A stretch of 64,000 bases of DNA from Warburgia ugandensis (lineage: Eukaryota > Streptophyta > Magnoliopsida > Canellales > Canellaceae). Every line of letters begins with the position of its first letter. Within the stretch, counting starts at the first letter, position 1. The position numbers and the translations under genes were made by a program. Below are positions 1 to 10,568 of the stretch, in pieces. The notes under the pieces were generated by a model. It ran no database searches. It was not told the DNA's origin and saw only the letters and a list, made by a program, of their open reading frames with translations. The stretch lies in assembly GCA_035236585.1 (NCBI GenBank), contig CP141136.1, positions 48,687,136-48,751,135 of the forward strand, read 5' to 3'.

Positions 1-358
1 GGCAATGTCTGTATGATCTGTATATTTTATAAATGTTATATGATAGCTGAGTAGTTATGCAATTGTGATAATTAGTTTAAACATGTATAAATATGTTTAA
101 TGTATATTAGACTGTGGGCTGTAATTGGATAGAATTCTAGGAAATGATAGATTTAAACTTGTCATATTTGATGTAGAAATGTTTGATTTCATAACTCATG
201 AATGTTTTTGGTAGGTCAAATGACACTCGGGATTTTCTAAAATCTCTTTACAAAGAAAAATGTTTCTATCATTTGTTTTCTAAAAGAAATTTTTAAATAG
301 GGATCTTGCCTTACAAAAACAATTCTTAAAAAGCATTTTAAAAACCCGAGTCTTCATA
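1..358 (+). mobile_element. 3' end of an LTR (Y/Z-type), entering from the left
   Basis: The last part of this stretch, from about 200, matches the 3' ends of the LTRs at 47,480-47,651 and 48,420-48,570: a run reading AAATGACACTCGGG, then an A/T-rich stretch, then a terminus of the type ACCCGAGTCTTCATA. Right after it, at 359, the integrase-region wording of Athila-1 resumes, so this is an LTR insertion into Athila-1. The left end and target duplication are outside the window. By family resemblance it belongs with the Y/Z group, possibly a chromovirus of the Tekay/Del type; that name is inference. Confidence 0.65.
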
Positions 359-760
359 ATGTGCCTCTTCCCTAGACTTCCTAACCTTTGACACCTCACA
401 CATGCTGTGCAATAAGATATGAATCTTTAAAATTGGTGGGTTGGTAAAATCACATTGCAAAAATTTTGTAGCTTTCTTTCTAGACCTGAAATGGTCCCAA
501 CATGTATGATCATGGTAGGAGGAGATTATTTGATTATGCTCACTATCTAGTATCCATCTCCTTATTCACCTGATAGTTAAAAGTCTCCTCTTATCTTGTT
601 TGGTCCAATGATTTAGTATTTTTCTTATAATAAGATAATTTACTATATCATGATACCAAGGTAACTGGGAAATGTGCAATAACTATTTGTTCAAAAAGGA
701 TTCATTTATAGGCACATTATCGCTAGTGTGCTCCACCACTAGTCTAGATAAGTAGTATGC
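359..760 (-). pseudogene. Athila-1 integrase zinc-finger region and RNase H-integrase linker (remnant)
   Basis: On the minus strand this stretch parallels 39,050-39,560 of Athila-3, where the His-His-Cys-Cys integrase motif (NHACGGHFGLRK ... CVRCQRLG) is readable. Shared landmarks on the plus strand are the run CCTAGACTTCCTAACC near 373 and TGTTTGGTCCAATG near 598. In an intact element the integrase N-terminus binds zinc and helps the enzyme grip viral DNA ends. Here only a degraded remnant is present. Assignment rests on nucleotide similarity to the better copy, not on a readable protein. Confidence 0.6.
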
Positions 761-1130
761 TATGACATTTTTGAAACCTTTCTTGTCTTCAAAGTCTAAG
801 TTAAACTCTTGAAGCAGTAGTATCCAATGGATCAATCTAAATTTTGCATCCTTTTAGAAAGAAGATACTTCAAAGCCCCGTGATCCGAGTACATTGTAAA
901 TTTAGACCCTAACAAGTAAGATCTAAACTTATCTAGAGCAAACACTACAACTAACAACTCTTTTACTGTGGTTGAATAGCTTAGTTGGGCATCATTTAGT
1001 GTTTTATTAGCACAATATATCACATGGAGAAGTTAGTCAATGCAATGCCCCAAAATAGCTCCAATTGCATAATTTGACTCATCACACATTATCTCGAATG
1101 GTGCACTCCAATTAGGTGATTGGATAATAG
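760..1130 (-). pseudogene. Athila-1 RNase H remnant
   Basis: The minus strand reads NKTLNDAQLSYSTT, then a KELLVVVFALDKFRSYLLGS stretch and SDHGALKYLLSK. These are the standard landmarks of Ty3/gypsy RNase H, which degrades the RNA strand of the RNA-DNA hybrid during reverse transcription. The same wording recurs at 39,567-39,833 in Athila-3. It lies between the integrase and RT remnants, in normal Athila order. Broken fossil. Confidence 0.8.
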
Positions 1131-1149
1131 GTGCAGAGGTCAACTCTAC

Positions 1150-1900
1150 TTTTATTGTCTCAAATGCTTTCTTCTAGTTTGATCAAAATTGAAGGAGGCC
1201 TCCTTTATAAGTAAATTATACAGAGGCTTGGCAGTTTTGCTGAAATCCTTGATGAATCTTCTGTAGAAGCTAGCATGCCCTAAAAAGTAGTGGATTTCTT
1301 TCATCGTCATTTGTAAATTAAGATTGGCTACTAAATCCACTGTAGACTTATCAATTTCTATCCCATTGGGTGATATAATATGGCCTTGCACTATCCCACT
1401 TTGTACCATTAAATGGCACTTTTCCTAAATCAATACTAAATTCTTCTCCTAACACCTTGCAAGAACTAACTTCAAATAGTGTAGGAACTCATCAAAAGAG
1501 GATCCAAATATTGAGAAGTCATCCATGAACACCTCTAGAAACCTTTCTACCATATCAGAAAAGATGCTCACATACACCTTTAAATGTAGCATAAGAATTG
1601 CAAAGCCCAAAATGCATATGATAGTAAGCAAAGGTTTGAAAAGGATAGGTGAAGGTGATCTTCTCCTGATCCTTGGGTGCTATTAGAATCTAGTTATAAC
1701 TAGAATATTCATCTAAAAAATAGCAATAACTATCTCTAGCCAACCTCTTAAGCATTTGGTTGATAAAAGGTAGAGGAAAATGGTCTTTCCTTGTGACTGC
1801 ATTCAATTTTAGGTAATCAGTGCAAACTCTCCATCTGATGGTCATGCAGGTGGGTACTAACTCATTTTCCACATTTTTTACTACACAGGGCTAACCCAAG
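1150..1900 (-). pseudogene. Athila-1 reverse transcriptase remnant
   Basis: The minus strand shows the RT palm signature VFMDDFSIFGSSFDE (the FMDD form of YxDD) with SDMVERFLEVF before it. Downstream are GIVQGHIISPNGIEIDKS and FLGHASFYRRFIKDFSKTAK, which form the thumb/connection part typical of Athila and other Ty3/gypsy RTs. Upstream, DYLKLNAVTRKDHFPLPF is the finger motif. The enzyme would copy element RNA into DNA in virus-like particles. The equivalent in Athila-3 is at about 39,940-40,660. Broken fossil with several breaks. Confidence 0.85.
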
Positions 1901-2923
1901 TGTTGTTAGAGACGGCGTATGTCACACCAACATCTAGAAGCTTAAGGACTTCATCTCTGACCATGTCCTTCATGTGGGGATTTAGTCAACTTTTGAGTTT
2001 CCCTAGAGGGTTTAGCATTTTCTTCTAAGTATATCCTATGCATGCTCACAACTGGACTAATTCCTTTGATGTATACTATGGTCCACCCCAGAGCAGTCTT
2101 ATGTTTCTTAAAAACATCTAATAGTTTAACCTCTTGTTCATTATCGAAATCTGATTCTATTATTATAGATAAGGTTTCTTATGGTCTTAGATAATAGTAC
2201 TTGAGATTGTCAAGCAAAGGTTTTAAGGCTAGAGAAGATGGTTGCTCTATAGAAAGTATAAGAATAGACTCTGAAGGAAGGAATGGCTCCACATAAGTAC
2301 CCCATTCAGAGGTATCCATGATTGGAGCAGTCTCTAAAAGGTTGTTCACCTCCTCAATGGACTTGTCCAAATCAAAATCTTCCTTAAAATGCATGGGACG
2401 AACCTCTAATGGGCTAAAGATGGAAGATTGTGGATGAATGTTGTGAATTACACTCTCGATCAAATTCACTTCAGGAGAATCATTGAGGTCTAAATGTTGT
2501 TGGCTGGTGATAATGACATTAAGCTTAACTATCATGTAGCCAAAAGATTCCTAGCAATGTCAATTCCTACAAATAGTAATGGAATTGGACGTTTCTCGGA
2601 ATGGACATTCAAGTATAACTAGAATCTAACTGCCAAGATTATATTCAGGCTGGGTGTCTAGTATAATAAAATTGATAAGGTAATAAAACTAGTCAACCAA
2701 TATCAACACATCTTCAACCAAACCACAAGGTATCTTCACTAATCTATCAACTAATTGTAGCATGGTAGTTGTTGGTTTAAGCTCACCGAGCCCTAGTTGC
2801 TCATACAAAGAGTATGGTAACAAGTTAACACCAACCCCTAGGTTAAGTAATGCCCTATCTATGACATGGTCTCCAATAAAGCAAGAAATTGTAGGGCACC
2901 CTGGGTTTCTAAACTTCATGGAT
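1900..2923 (-). pseudogene. Athila-1 protease and protease-RT linker remnant
   Basis: On the minus strand, near the right end, it reads ISCFIGDHVIDRALLNLGVG followed by NLLPYSLYEQLGLGELKPT. This is a retropepsin-type region: the LNLGVGVNLLPYS run corresponds to the DLGASVNLMP run of Athila proteases, with the catalytic Asp position not seen as Asp here. The left half (about 2,180-2,540) is the poorly conserved linker towards RT. The same arrangement is seen in Athila-2 (about 6,990-7,545) and Athila-3 (about 50,380-50,960). The Athila-2 insertion begins six bases to the right. Confidence 0.7.
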
Positions 2924-2928
2924 CCTGT

Positions 2929-5363
2929 TGTTGTTTACCTCAAGTGCATGGGCTATTCTAGTGTAGCGTATGCAAGTATGGGTCTATCCCATAGGAACTC
3001 GCTTTTAATAATTTGGAGTTTAAATAAAATTTAATTGTTCAAAAATTAAAAATAAATGAAAAATCAAATAAAAAGTGCTATCAGACTTTAGATGCATTTA
3101 ATCAATGAAAATTATAAAGGTCTAACTCCAAAAGATAGAAATTTATCTAAAAAAAGAAAAATGTACTTCTCTAGCTTGATCGCATCATTTTCTTCAAATT
3201 TGATATCTTCCATCTCAATCGGCCTTCATCAATATCTTTTTGGTGCTTCAATTAACGATTCCATGGATAGATTACGCAGATTCTCAAAAATATCAAAGAT
3301 TTGGTCTTGATAAGGATTTTGGGTTTTAACGACTTAGATTTGATTTCTTAATCTCAGGATGAAGATCAGGAATAATAAAAAAGCTATAGAATGTCCTAGA
3401 AACAAGATCTGGAAGTTGATTGAAAATTGGATGTGAAACAGATGAGAAATTGAAGATATCCTATGATTAAAGTAGAACCACTGATTTGGTTAAACAGGGA
3501 TGGGATAAAATAGTTCCTAGATTAATAATGGAATAAATCAGAACACAGATTAAAAAAAAAAAGGAATAAGATAGAACATGAATAAGAACAGTAATAAGAT
3601 GAAAATGTAATTGAATTTATTATACTATGGGCAAACTTGGAATGTTCACTGAAAGTTCCTTCTTTTCCTGTAAAACAGAAAAACTGACTGAACAGAGGAA
3701 GATGGTGAAAATGACTTTGGATAGTGCTGTGAATTGATGGAATTGCCAGTGCTGGATGGTGCTAGTTGGGATAGAGAATAGGGGTAGACAACGACTCGGT
3801 GGAAGGTGACAACGCCATACTCCGTCTAGTGTGGTGAAGAGGAACGGTGACTAGCGCAGTGTAGTGCTGTGCTGTGCTAAAGAAGATGTTAGTGATGATG
3901 GTGGGTAGCTCAGGCATTGAAGAGTAGTTGGGTAGATGCTAGAGAATAGAGGAGGAAGATCACAATAGAGGGGGACTTGGCTATTGGTTGGGAGACCGGT
4001 GCAAGAAAGACAGGTGATTGGTGATGGGATGAAACAGTTGGGTGAAAAGGGGGTGGAACATAGGGAATGAGAGAAAGAGATGGAGAGAATTGGGAGTAGG
4101 GTAGTGGAGAGGATCTAGCCAGTTTGTGTTGGGTGAACAAAGATAGGTCGGTGCATTGGAGGGGAACGAAAATGCTAGAGGTTTGGTGTAGAAGTGAGAC
4201 ACGAGTCAGGTTGGTGTTGAAATAGATGCTAGTGCAGTGGATCAAAAGAGAGAAACTAGGAAAAGTAGGATGGACCAACTAGTGAGTGGAGTGGAGACTG
4301 ACCAATGAAGATGGAAGAGAAGAGGTGAAGGAGTACAGACCTATGCATGCTATTATGCAGTGCAGCAGAGAGCAAAGAGGAGAGAAGAGTGCGAGAGATG
4401 GGACCCAAAATAGAGGACGTAGTAGTGGGTGAGAAAGTAAAGAAAGAAATATGGGAAATAGACACGAAACAAAAGAGATGATGAACAACTTCTTAAAAGA
4501 TAATGGAAAGCAAAGGAAAAAAAAAGTAATACAAGGAACGAAAAAAACAAAAGAGAAGGGGAGTCAATCTGCTGCGAGTCTTCCCCTACAGCTGCCTCCT
4601 ATAGTCCTAGGGGGAATATATAGAAGAGAGGAATGTTGGGGATAGAGAGGAAATAGGTGGGATGGTTTCCCTTTGTAGGAGGAAACCTAAGAGAAAATAG
4701 AAAGAGAGGGAGTAGTGAAGTGGGAAAGGTGCGGTGAAAAGAGAGGAGAAGGGAACGAGAAAGAAGGGGCTAATCTACCTCTTAAGCCAAAAAGGAGGTG
4801 GTGGTGGTTGGTTTCCTCTTTTCAAAGCCCACCACGTTCTAATTTTCCTTCTTCCACTTTCCTTCTAACTTGCTTTCCTCCATGGAGACTTCTAACTATT
4901 GGGGCTTTCCAAAATTTCTCCATGTTTTTCTTTAAAACAAAGTTTCCTTGAAAAAATCATTCCATTTGCACCATTATTCTTTGATGGGTAATCTACATCG
5001 TGAACTTTTGATCTGAGCCATCCAAGCTTCTTTTGGTTAATCTGCACCATTGATTTTTGATGTAACATTAATCATCATAGTTCGAGCAATCTAATATCCA
5101 ATCCAACTAATTTGCACCATAAAATTAGCAATCGAAACCACGATCTATTTGATCTGCAAAATATAAGACTAGATTAGAGTCATCTAAACCATATATTAAG
5201 CATCTGATTAGCTTTGATGATCATCTGGCCATTAAATTTGATGGTTGGATGATCAATTTAAGCCAAAATTCATATTCTTTGCAAAAATTACCAAATTCAA
5301 TAGTTAAATTATCTAATTAAATGCTAAACTAGGCATATTTTGGTCAAAATTGAACACTTGACA
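2929..5363 (-). repeat. Athila-2 3' LTR
   Basis: About 2435 bases, matching 10569-12988 over the whole length in the same orientation. Landmarks are the run TCTAGTGTAGCGTATGCAAG near 2953, a purine-rich (GA) plus-strand tract at about 4,000-4,780, and the end wording AACACTTGACA. Read in the sense of the element (minus), the purine tract is a long C/T-rich leader, and several open frames seen there are by-products of that composition. Confidence 0.85.
4613..4623 (-). promoter_or_regulatory. Probable TATA box of Athila-2 3' LTR
   Basis: The minus strand reads CTATATATTCC just upstream of the C/T-rich tract. The same word stands at the same place in the other LTR (12221-12231), so it is conserved between the two copies. 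The role as promoter is inferred. Confidence 0.45.
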
Positions 5364-5375
5364 CCCCCTAAACCA
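5364..5375 (-). promoter_or_regulatory. Polypurine tract of Athila-2
   Basis: Directly inside the 3' LTR the minus strand reads GGTTTAGGGGG followed by the LTR start TGTCAAG. A purine run touching the 3' LTR is where plus-strand DNA synthesis is primed in LTR elements. It is short but in the exact place. Confidence 0.6.
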
Positions 5376-6985
5376 ACATTTTGGTAGTCCCAAGCAAAAC
5401 ATGCAAAAAATCATTTTACAAAAATTGGTACAAATTGCAACTTTTGTAGGTACTTGCAATTGTGTTTCGCACATGCAACAAGCCCTTGAACTCCTAGTGG
5501 ATGAGTTACACCTTGTGAGGGTTTATAGTGAATACACCCACAAAATTCAATAAAGTTGAGTGTCCTATTTTTTCTCAAAGCATCCTCATTCGTTAACATT
5601 TTATTAGTTTTTCACAACTTAATCGAGAAGATTTGATAATTTTCCAAGTCATACACATATGAAAGACATTTTATGAGTTATTTCTTGGAGTGCATGTCTG
5701 TGTGCATAGCCACATAAACCTTGACTTCTAACTAGGTATGCTTAAATTCCATTGGAAATATGTCTTGACCTCAAATCCTCGCAGGTATACTCTCAGATAA
5801 GGGTTTAAACATATTTCTCTCATTATGTGACCGAATCCAATAAGCTAATGGTTCACATAATAAATTTTTTAAATGCTCATGAGACAAAGGAAAGTGATCC
5901 CTACAAGTGGATGTTATTACTAAGAATATTAGGGGTAGTTTACCTTAGTTCCCTCATTTTATCTCCTCCTTAAGATTATGTTCCACCTAAGTTCCATAGG
6001 TCTTTTGGATAGGACGAAACTAGGCTTACGACAGGTTAAGAAAAGAAGGGTATAAGGATTTCAAAGGTTCAAAATTGAGTAGAGGTCTTCAATGAATATC
6101 TATTAGGACAACTTTTCTTTTAGGTTGTACTTGAAGTGAATTTCTCTTTCATATTTTTGTCTTCCTCTTTCAAATTTTCTTTTATACTTCCTTTTTTCAT
6201 TTTTGTCTTCTCTCTTTTTTCTTTTTGGCTTCTTTGGAAGAAAGACATGTAATTTTCTCATTTCTTTGACTTTTGTCTTCTTATTAAACTCTACTCATTT
6301 TGATAATGGGTAATAGATATTTATTTTACTAGCCTGTTCTGGGTTAAGGTAAATAGGGTTAAGAAAGAAAATGCTTAATAATATGCTGAAAGGGGCTAAC
6401 TAGTGGTATGATATATTGGTAGGCATTATATCTCTAGGCTAAGTAAGGATGGCCTATATCATTTTCTAGGTTTCCTAAAGCCTATTAGATTTAATAAATT
6501 TTCTAGAAATAAAGCTATTACTTTTATTTATTCTTGATGTTAAACCAAAACAAGGATAATAGGATCACACTAATTTATATACACTGAAGAAATTGTGGAG
6601 TTACTTATAACTCTCTGAAAGAAGATAGTCCCTAAACTCACTTGGTTATAGGTCTCCACTAATTTTCCTCTGGGTTTCTAAGTCATACCACTCTATTAGT
6701 CTTGACTATGTGCTGTGTGTAAATGCATTCCAATTAAAAGATGAAAACAGTGGAATTACTAAATTCTAAACATCCAATCCTCATTACAGTAAGGAAACTC
6801 TTCTGTAAAAGCTTTTCCTTTTTCAAATTTTTTTTTTTCAAAACTTAGGAAAATTTAAAATTCCTATATGCATTTACACCCGCAACCTAAATGAAGTATT
6901 ATCCCCAATGTTTGAAAACATAGGAACTATATGAAAATTGAGTGATGTAGACTCTAAAGCCTTGGGTTGCCTCTCAGTAAGCACT
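5376..6985 (-). repeat. Athila-2 3' internal region, noncoding
   Basis: This stretch is shared with Athila-3 (26,302-27,685 and 37,755-38,100). Common plus-strand landmarks include CTAGTGG(A/G)TGAGTTA near 5,495, CTCATTATGTGACC near 5,818 and TTGCCTC near 6,968. I see no coding region in it. Some Athila lineages carry an env-like frame between pol and the 3' LTR, but nothing recognisable is left here. Confidence 0.6.
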
Positions 6986-6989
6986 AAGT

Positions 6990-7545
6990 TTAACGTCTTT
7001 AGCCATACATTAACAATTGAATTTACAATGTGTAAAACAGGGCTCCAGTAGATCAAAGGTAGATAATGGCGGTAGAACTTCTGGAATTAAATCTTCAATA
7101 ATGTTGCAAGAGTCATCAAGATCTAATTGTTGACCGTTGACATTAAAGACATTGAGCTCAACTTTCATATTTCCAAAGGATAATTGTAATACACGATTCC
7201 TACAATTTATGATTGTATTGGACATTGTTAAGAATGGATGTTCAAGAATAACTGGGATTTGACTACTGTGGTCTGGATATCTAAGACAATAAAATTGACA
7301 GGGAAATAAAACTGGCCTACCTGTATTCTTACATCCTCAACCATACCATGAGAAATCTTAATTGATCTATCAACTAATTACAATGTGGTGTTGGTTGGCT
7401 TAAGCTCACCAAGCCCTAGTTACTCATATATAGAATATGGCAACAGATTTACACTAGCCCCTAAGCTAAGTAATGCCCTATTTATGACATGATCTCATAT
7501 AATGCAAGAAATTGGAGGACATCCTCGATCTCTAAATTTTAGTGG
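6990..7545 (-). pseudogene. Athila-2 protease and linker remnant
   Basis: The minus strand shares wording with the protease-linker region of Athila-1 and Athila-3: MSNTIINCRNRVLQLSFGNM followed by KVELNVFNVNGQQLDLDDS, then, further right, landmarks equivalent to GVNLLPYSIYEQLGL in degraded form near 7,420-7,470. It sits just downstream of gag, as in Athila gag-pol. Broken fossil; assignment rests on alignment to the sister copies. Confidence 0.6.
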
Positions 7546-9360
7546 GGTATTGTGTTGAATTAAAGAGCTCACTTGATCAATGAGGAAGGCTTTCTTTTGC
7601 ACATTAAGCTTTTGCTTTGTAGTGTAAAGCTTTTTAAGAAATTTGGCATAAGAAGAAATATCCTTTATAGCATTGAGTAATTGAATATTGATTCCTACAT
7701 GTTTAAATACTTCCATTATCTCATTAAAATTTGTTCCTTTCTTAACCTTGTTGAGTAATTAAGGGAACGGGTCTTTAGGCACATAGGGTGCCTCCACTAT
7801 AAGTTCTATAGGGTTTTTCTATCTCTTCTCTTCCTCTTATGTTTTAGTTGCCTCTTTCTCCTCTGTAGTTTCCTTAGCTTGCCCTACTTTGTTATCAATT
7901 TGATGGGTGGTTATAGACTTGGCATGTTCATGAGGGTTAAGATTTTGAAAACTTGACCCTATCTCAATTTGGCCCTTAGGGTTAGGGATGGGTTGATTAG
8001 GGAACTAAAAATTGGCTCACCTACATCTCTAATTTGGCTATGGCTTGAGAGCTGATGTTGACTGAATGTCTACTCTCATTTTGCAATTGGTGTAAGGCAT
8101 TTTTAGTGTCATCATTATCTTTTACAAGTTTTTTAAGCATGGTATAGATGTTTTCCTCTAAAGATGGTTTCTTTTGTTGTGGAGGTTGTTTAAAGCCATA
8201 CGACTACTGGGGAACTGTAGTTCTAAGAGGAAAGTTTTGGATAGGGAGATTTATAGATGGTCCCCCTTGGTGGTTATTCTTTAACCAAGACAAATTAGGA
8301 TACCTATCCCATCTAGGGTTGTAGGTCTCAGAATATGGTTTGTCACTAAGTTGGCGATATGTATTCAGTACATTCACTTAGCCAATAAGATAATTGTTCA
8401 GCACTCTATTTGATGGACAAGATGAGGTGATATGGGTTCGGCTATAACATATATCATAAACCTCTTATGGAGGCTAATGGGATAAAGTAACATCCATGAA
8501 AGTTTCAAACATGGTTTCAAGTTTGTTCAGTCTTCCACCTAATTTTTCAACTACAGAGTCAAGTTTATGATATAGAATAGTATGCACTCCTATCTCATAG
8601 AGACCCCCCCTTCTTAGTGGGCTGGTTGGTTCTTTCTCTCCTATTTGAGTAATCCCAGTACTAAGAATTATCAGCCACTATCTAAAAGAACTCACATGCC
8701 TCACTTTCATCCTTTAGCATGAGGGTCCTTCCACTCGCTACATCTATCATTTGTCTATTTTGAGGTGTCAATGCCTCATAGAAGTATTAAACCTACTGCC
8801 TTTTCTCAAATCCATGATGAGGGCATTCCTGTAATAGTTCATTCCACCGTTATCAACATTTCTAATATTGTTCATCATCCCTTTCTTGGAAATTGAGAAT
8901 TTCTTCATGAAGGGTATCTGTTTTGTGAATAGGGAAGAACTTATTCAAAAACTTCTTAGACACTTGGTCTTGGTCCCATGTATGTATGGAACCTACCTCC
9001 AAGGAATTAAGCCATGACTTGGCTTTGTGCTTAAGTGAGAATGGGAATGGGAATAGCCTAAACCTAATAGAGTCATCCAACAAATTTTGACACATAAATG
9101 TGTGGAAAGTATCAAGGAACTCCTTGATATGTAGATAGGGGTTTTCTCAATCTCGACCACAAAAAGTAGGAAATAATTGAATGACTCCTAGATGTAACTC
9201 GAAGTGGTTGGAATTTGTGGGATCTATATCTATGCAAGATGGGATATTAAGTTCTACAGGCGCATATAAATCTCTAATTGTTTTGCACTTGACCTCTGCT
9301 GGTAGTTCAGCCCTGGGGATAAGAACTAGGTTTCTTTCCCCTTATCTTTGGTTGCATTGA
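7545..9360 (-). pseudogene. Athila-2 gag remnant
   Basis: The clearest part is at about 8,862-9,095 on the minus strand, reading DDSIRFRLFPFPFSLKHKAK and then SWLNSLEVGSIHTWDQ and FLNKFFP. This is the diagnostic Athila gag core (RLFPFSLRDKAKSWLNSL type), the capsid region that packs element RNA into virus-like particles. A zinc-knuckle-like stretch lies near 8,395-8,465 (Cys and His spacing plus the words CPSNRVLNNY). C-terminal parts extend to about 7,545. Several breaks. Confidence 0.8.
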
Positions 9361-10543
9361 GTCTCTAGGTTGAAAGGTAGTAGCTTTGGGCTCTGAGATC
9401 AATACCTTGCATAAAAAATCCTAATCTAAAATGTCCTAATCCAAATGCTAATTCTAAATCTATGTGATGCACAAACAAAGGGCATAATCAAATAATCCTT
9501 AGTCTAATAAGCAACAATATTTTGATTTTCTTGAATTTGTTAGGGGACAATGCTTTTAGATTAACTTAATCTAACTCTCCTCCTCTCTTTTGCATTTTAC
9601 TACTACTTACCAATTCAGTTCTATGCTAAGGTGGTTAATACAATCCTCATATAAGGAAGCATTTAGACCTCAACAAACATCAATAGAAGGCATGGGAAAA
9701 TCACATAGATTTAAAGACACCCGCTATAACCACAGGCTCAGAAGCCACTAGAGTGACAATAGATCACTTCTTAATAAGAGGGTTCTACGAGCATGTGATG
9801 GCCCTATATGTTTCTTCTGATTGATATTAAATTAATTTAAAAGGTAGGGTTGCACACTTATGGTGATAATCCTAGGTGGGCCAAGAAGTGGTAATGAAAT
9901 CCACCTTTGATCTTGTGGAGTTAGGTGCTCTTACTAATTAATTTCCACACCCGATGACAATTCGATTAGCATATATCACCTTAAAGAAATAAACATGCCC
10001 TACAAATGCAATTAAAACAATAAACTAATGCAAAACCCTAAAAACGTAGAAATTATCAAATATGCATTCTATATGCAACTACACTACCAAACAATGCAAA
10101 ATCATTTTAAATGCAAACTCTAATCTAGGATATAAATGGAGTGAGGGAAACTTACAGTGGGGTTTCTGATGAAGATCAAGTGTGGGCCACCTTATCCCAC
10201 ATTTGCCCTATTTTATACAACACTTTTAAAATTGGAATTAAAAATTGCAAGTTGCAATGTTCCTCACTACAAGATTCCCTCAAAATAAAAGAAAAATACT
10301 ATTCTAGGACAGCAAAGAAATTTCTATTTATTTGATGAAGATCCACTTGCCAATTTCCTGAAAAAGCAAAATAGAAATAAGTACCAAATTTAGGAAATAA
10401 AGTGATTATGCACGAAGAAAATTGAAAAATGCTCTTCAAATTTTCTAAAATGCTAAAAGTATGCAATTCCCAAATATTTTTACTTTTTAGGATTTTTTAT
10501 TTTTTTGGATTTTTAATTAAATTTTATGAAAAATCCATTGCGA
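9360..10543 (-). other. Athila-2 5' leader
   Basis: Untranslated leader between primer-binding site and gag. It matches the leaders of Athila-1 (about 14,290-15,464), Athila-3 (55,519-56,498) and, in the other orientation, Athila-X (61,036-62,360). Shared landmarks include GATGAAGATCAAGTGTGGGC near 10,167 and CCTCACTAC near 10,262. I see no coding sequence in it. Confidence 0.6.
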
Positions 10544-10565
10544 GTCCCCAAAAGCAGCACTGAAA
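10544..10565 (-). promoter_or_regulatory. Athila-2 primer-binding site (tRNA-Asp type, degenerate)
   Basis: Immediately inside the 5' LTR the minus strand reads CAGTGCTGCTTTTGGGGACT. It keeps the spacing and the TTGGGGA core of the Athila site TGGCGCCGTTGCCGGGGA, the complement of the tRNA-Asp 3' end. It is less well kept than those of Athila-3 and Athila-X. Confidence 0.55.
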
Positions 10566-10568
10566 GCT

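Noticed and set aside
3910-4550. Leu/Phe/Ser-rich open frames on the minus strand in the Athila-2 LTR (also 11,506-12,260)
   Set aside because: By-products of a long C/T-rich tract; they look like membrane proteins only because TTC, CTC and TCT codons give Phe, Leu and Ser.
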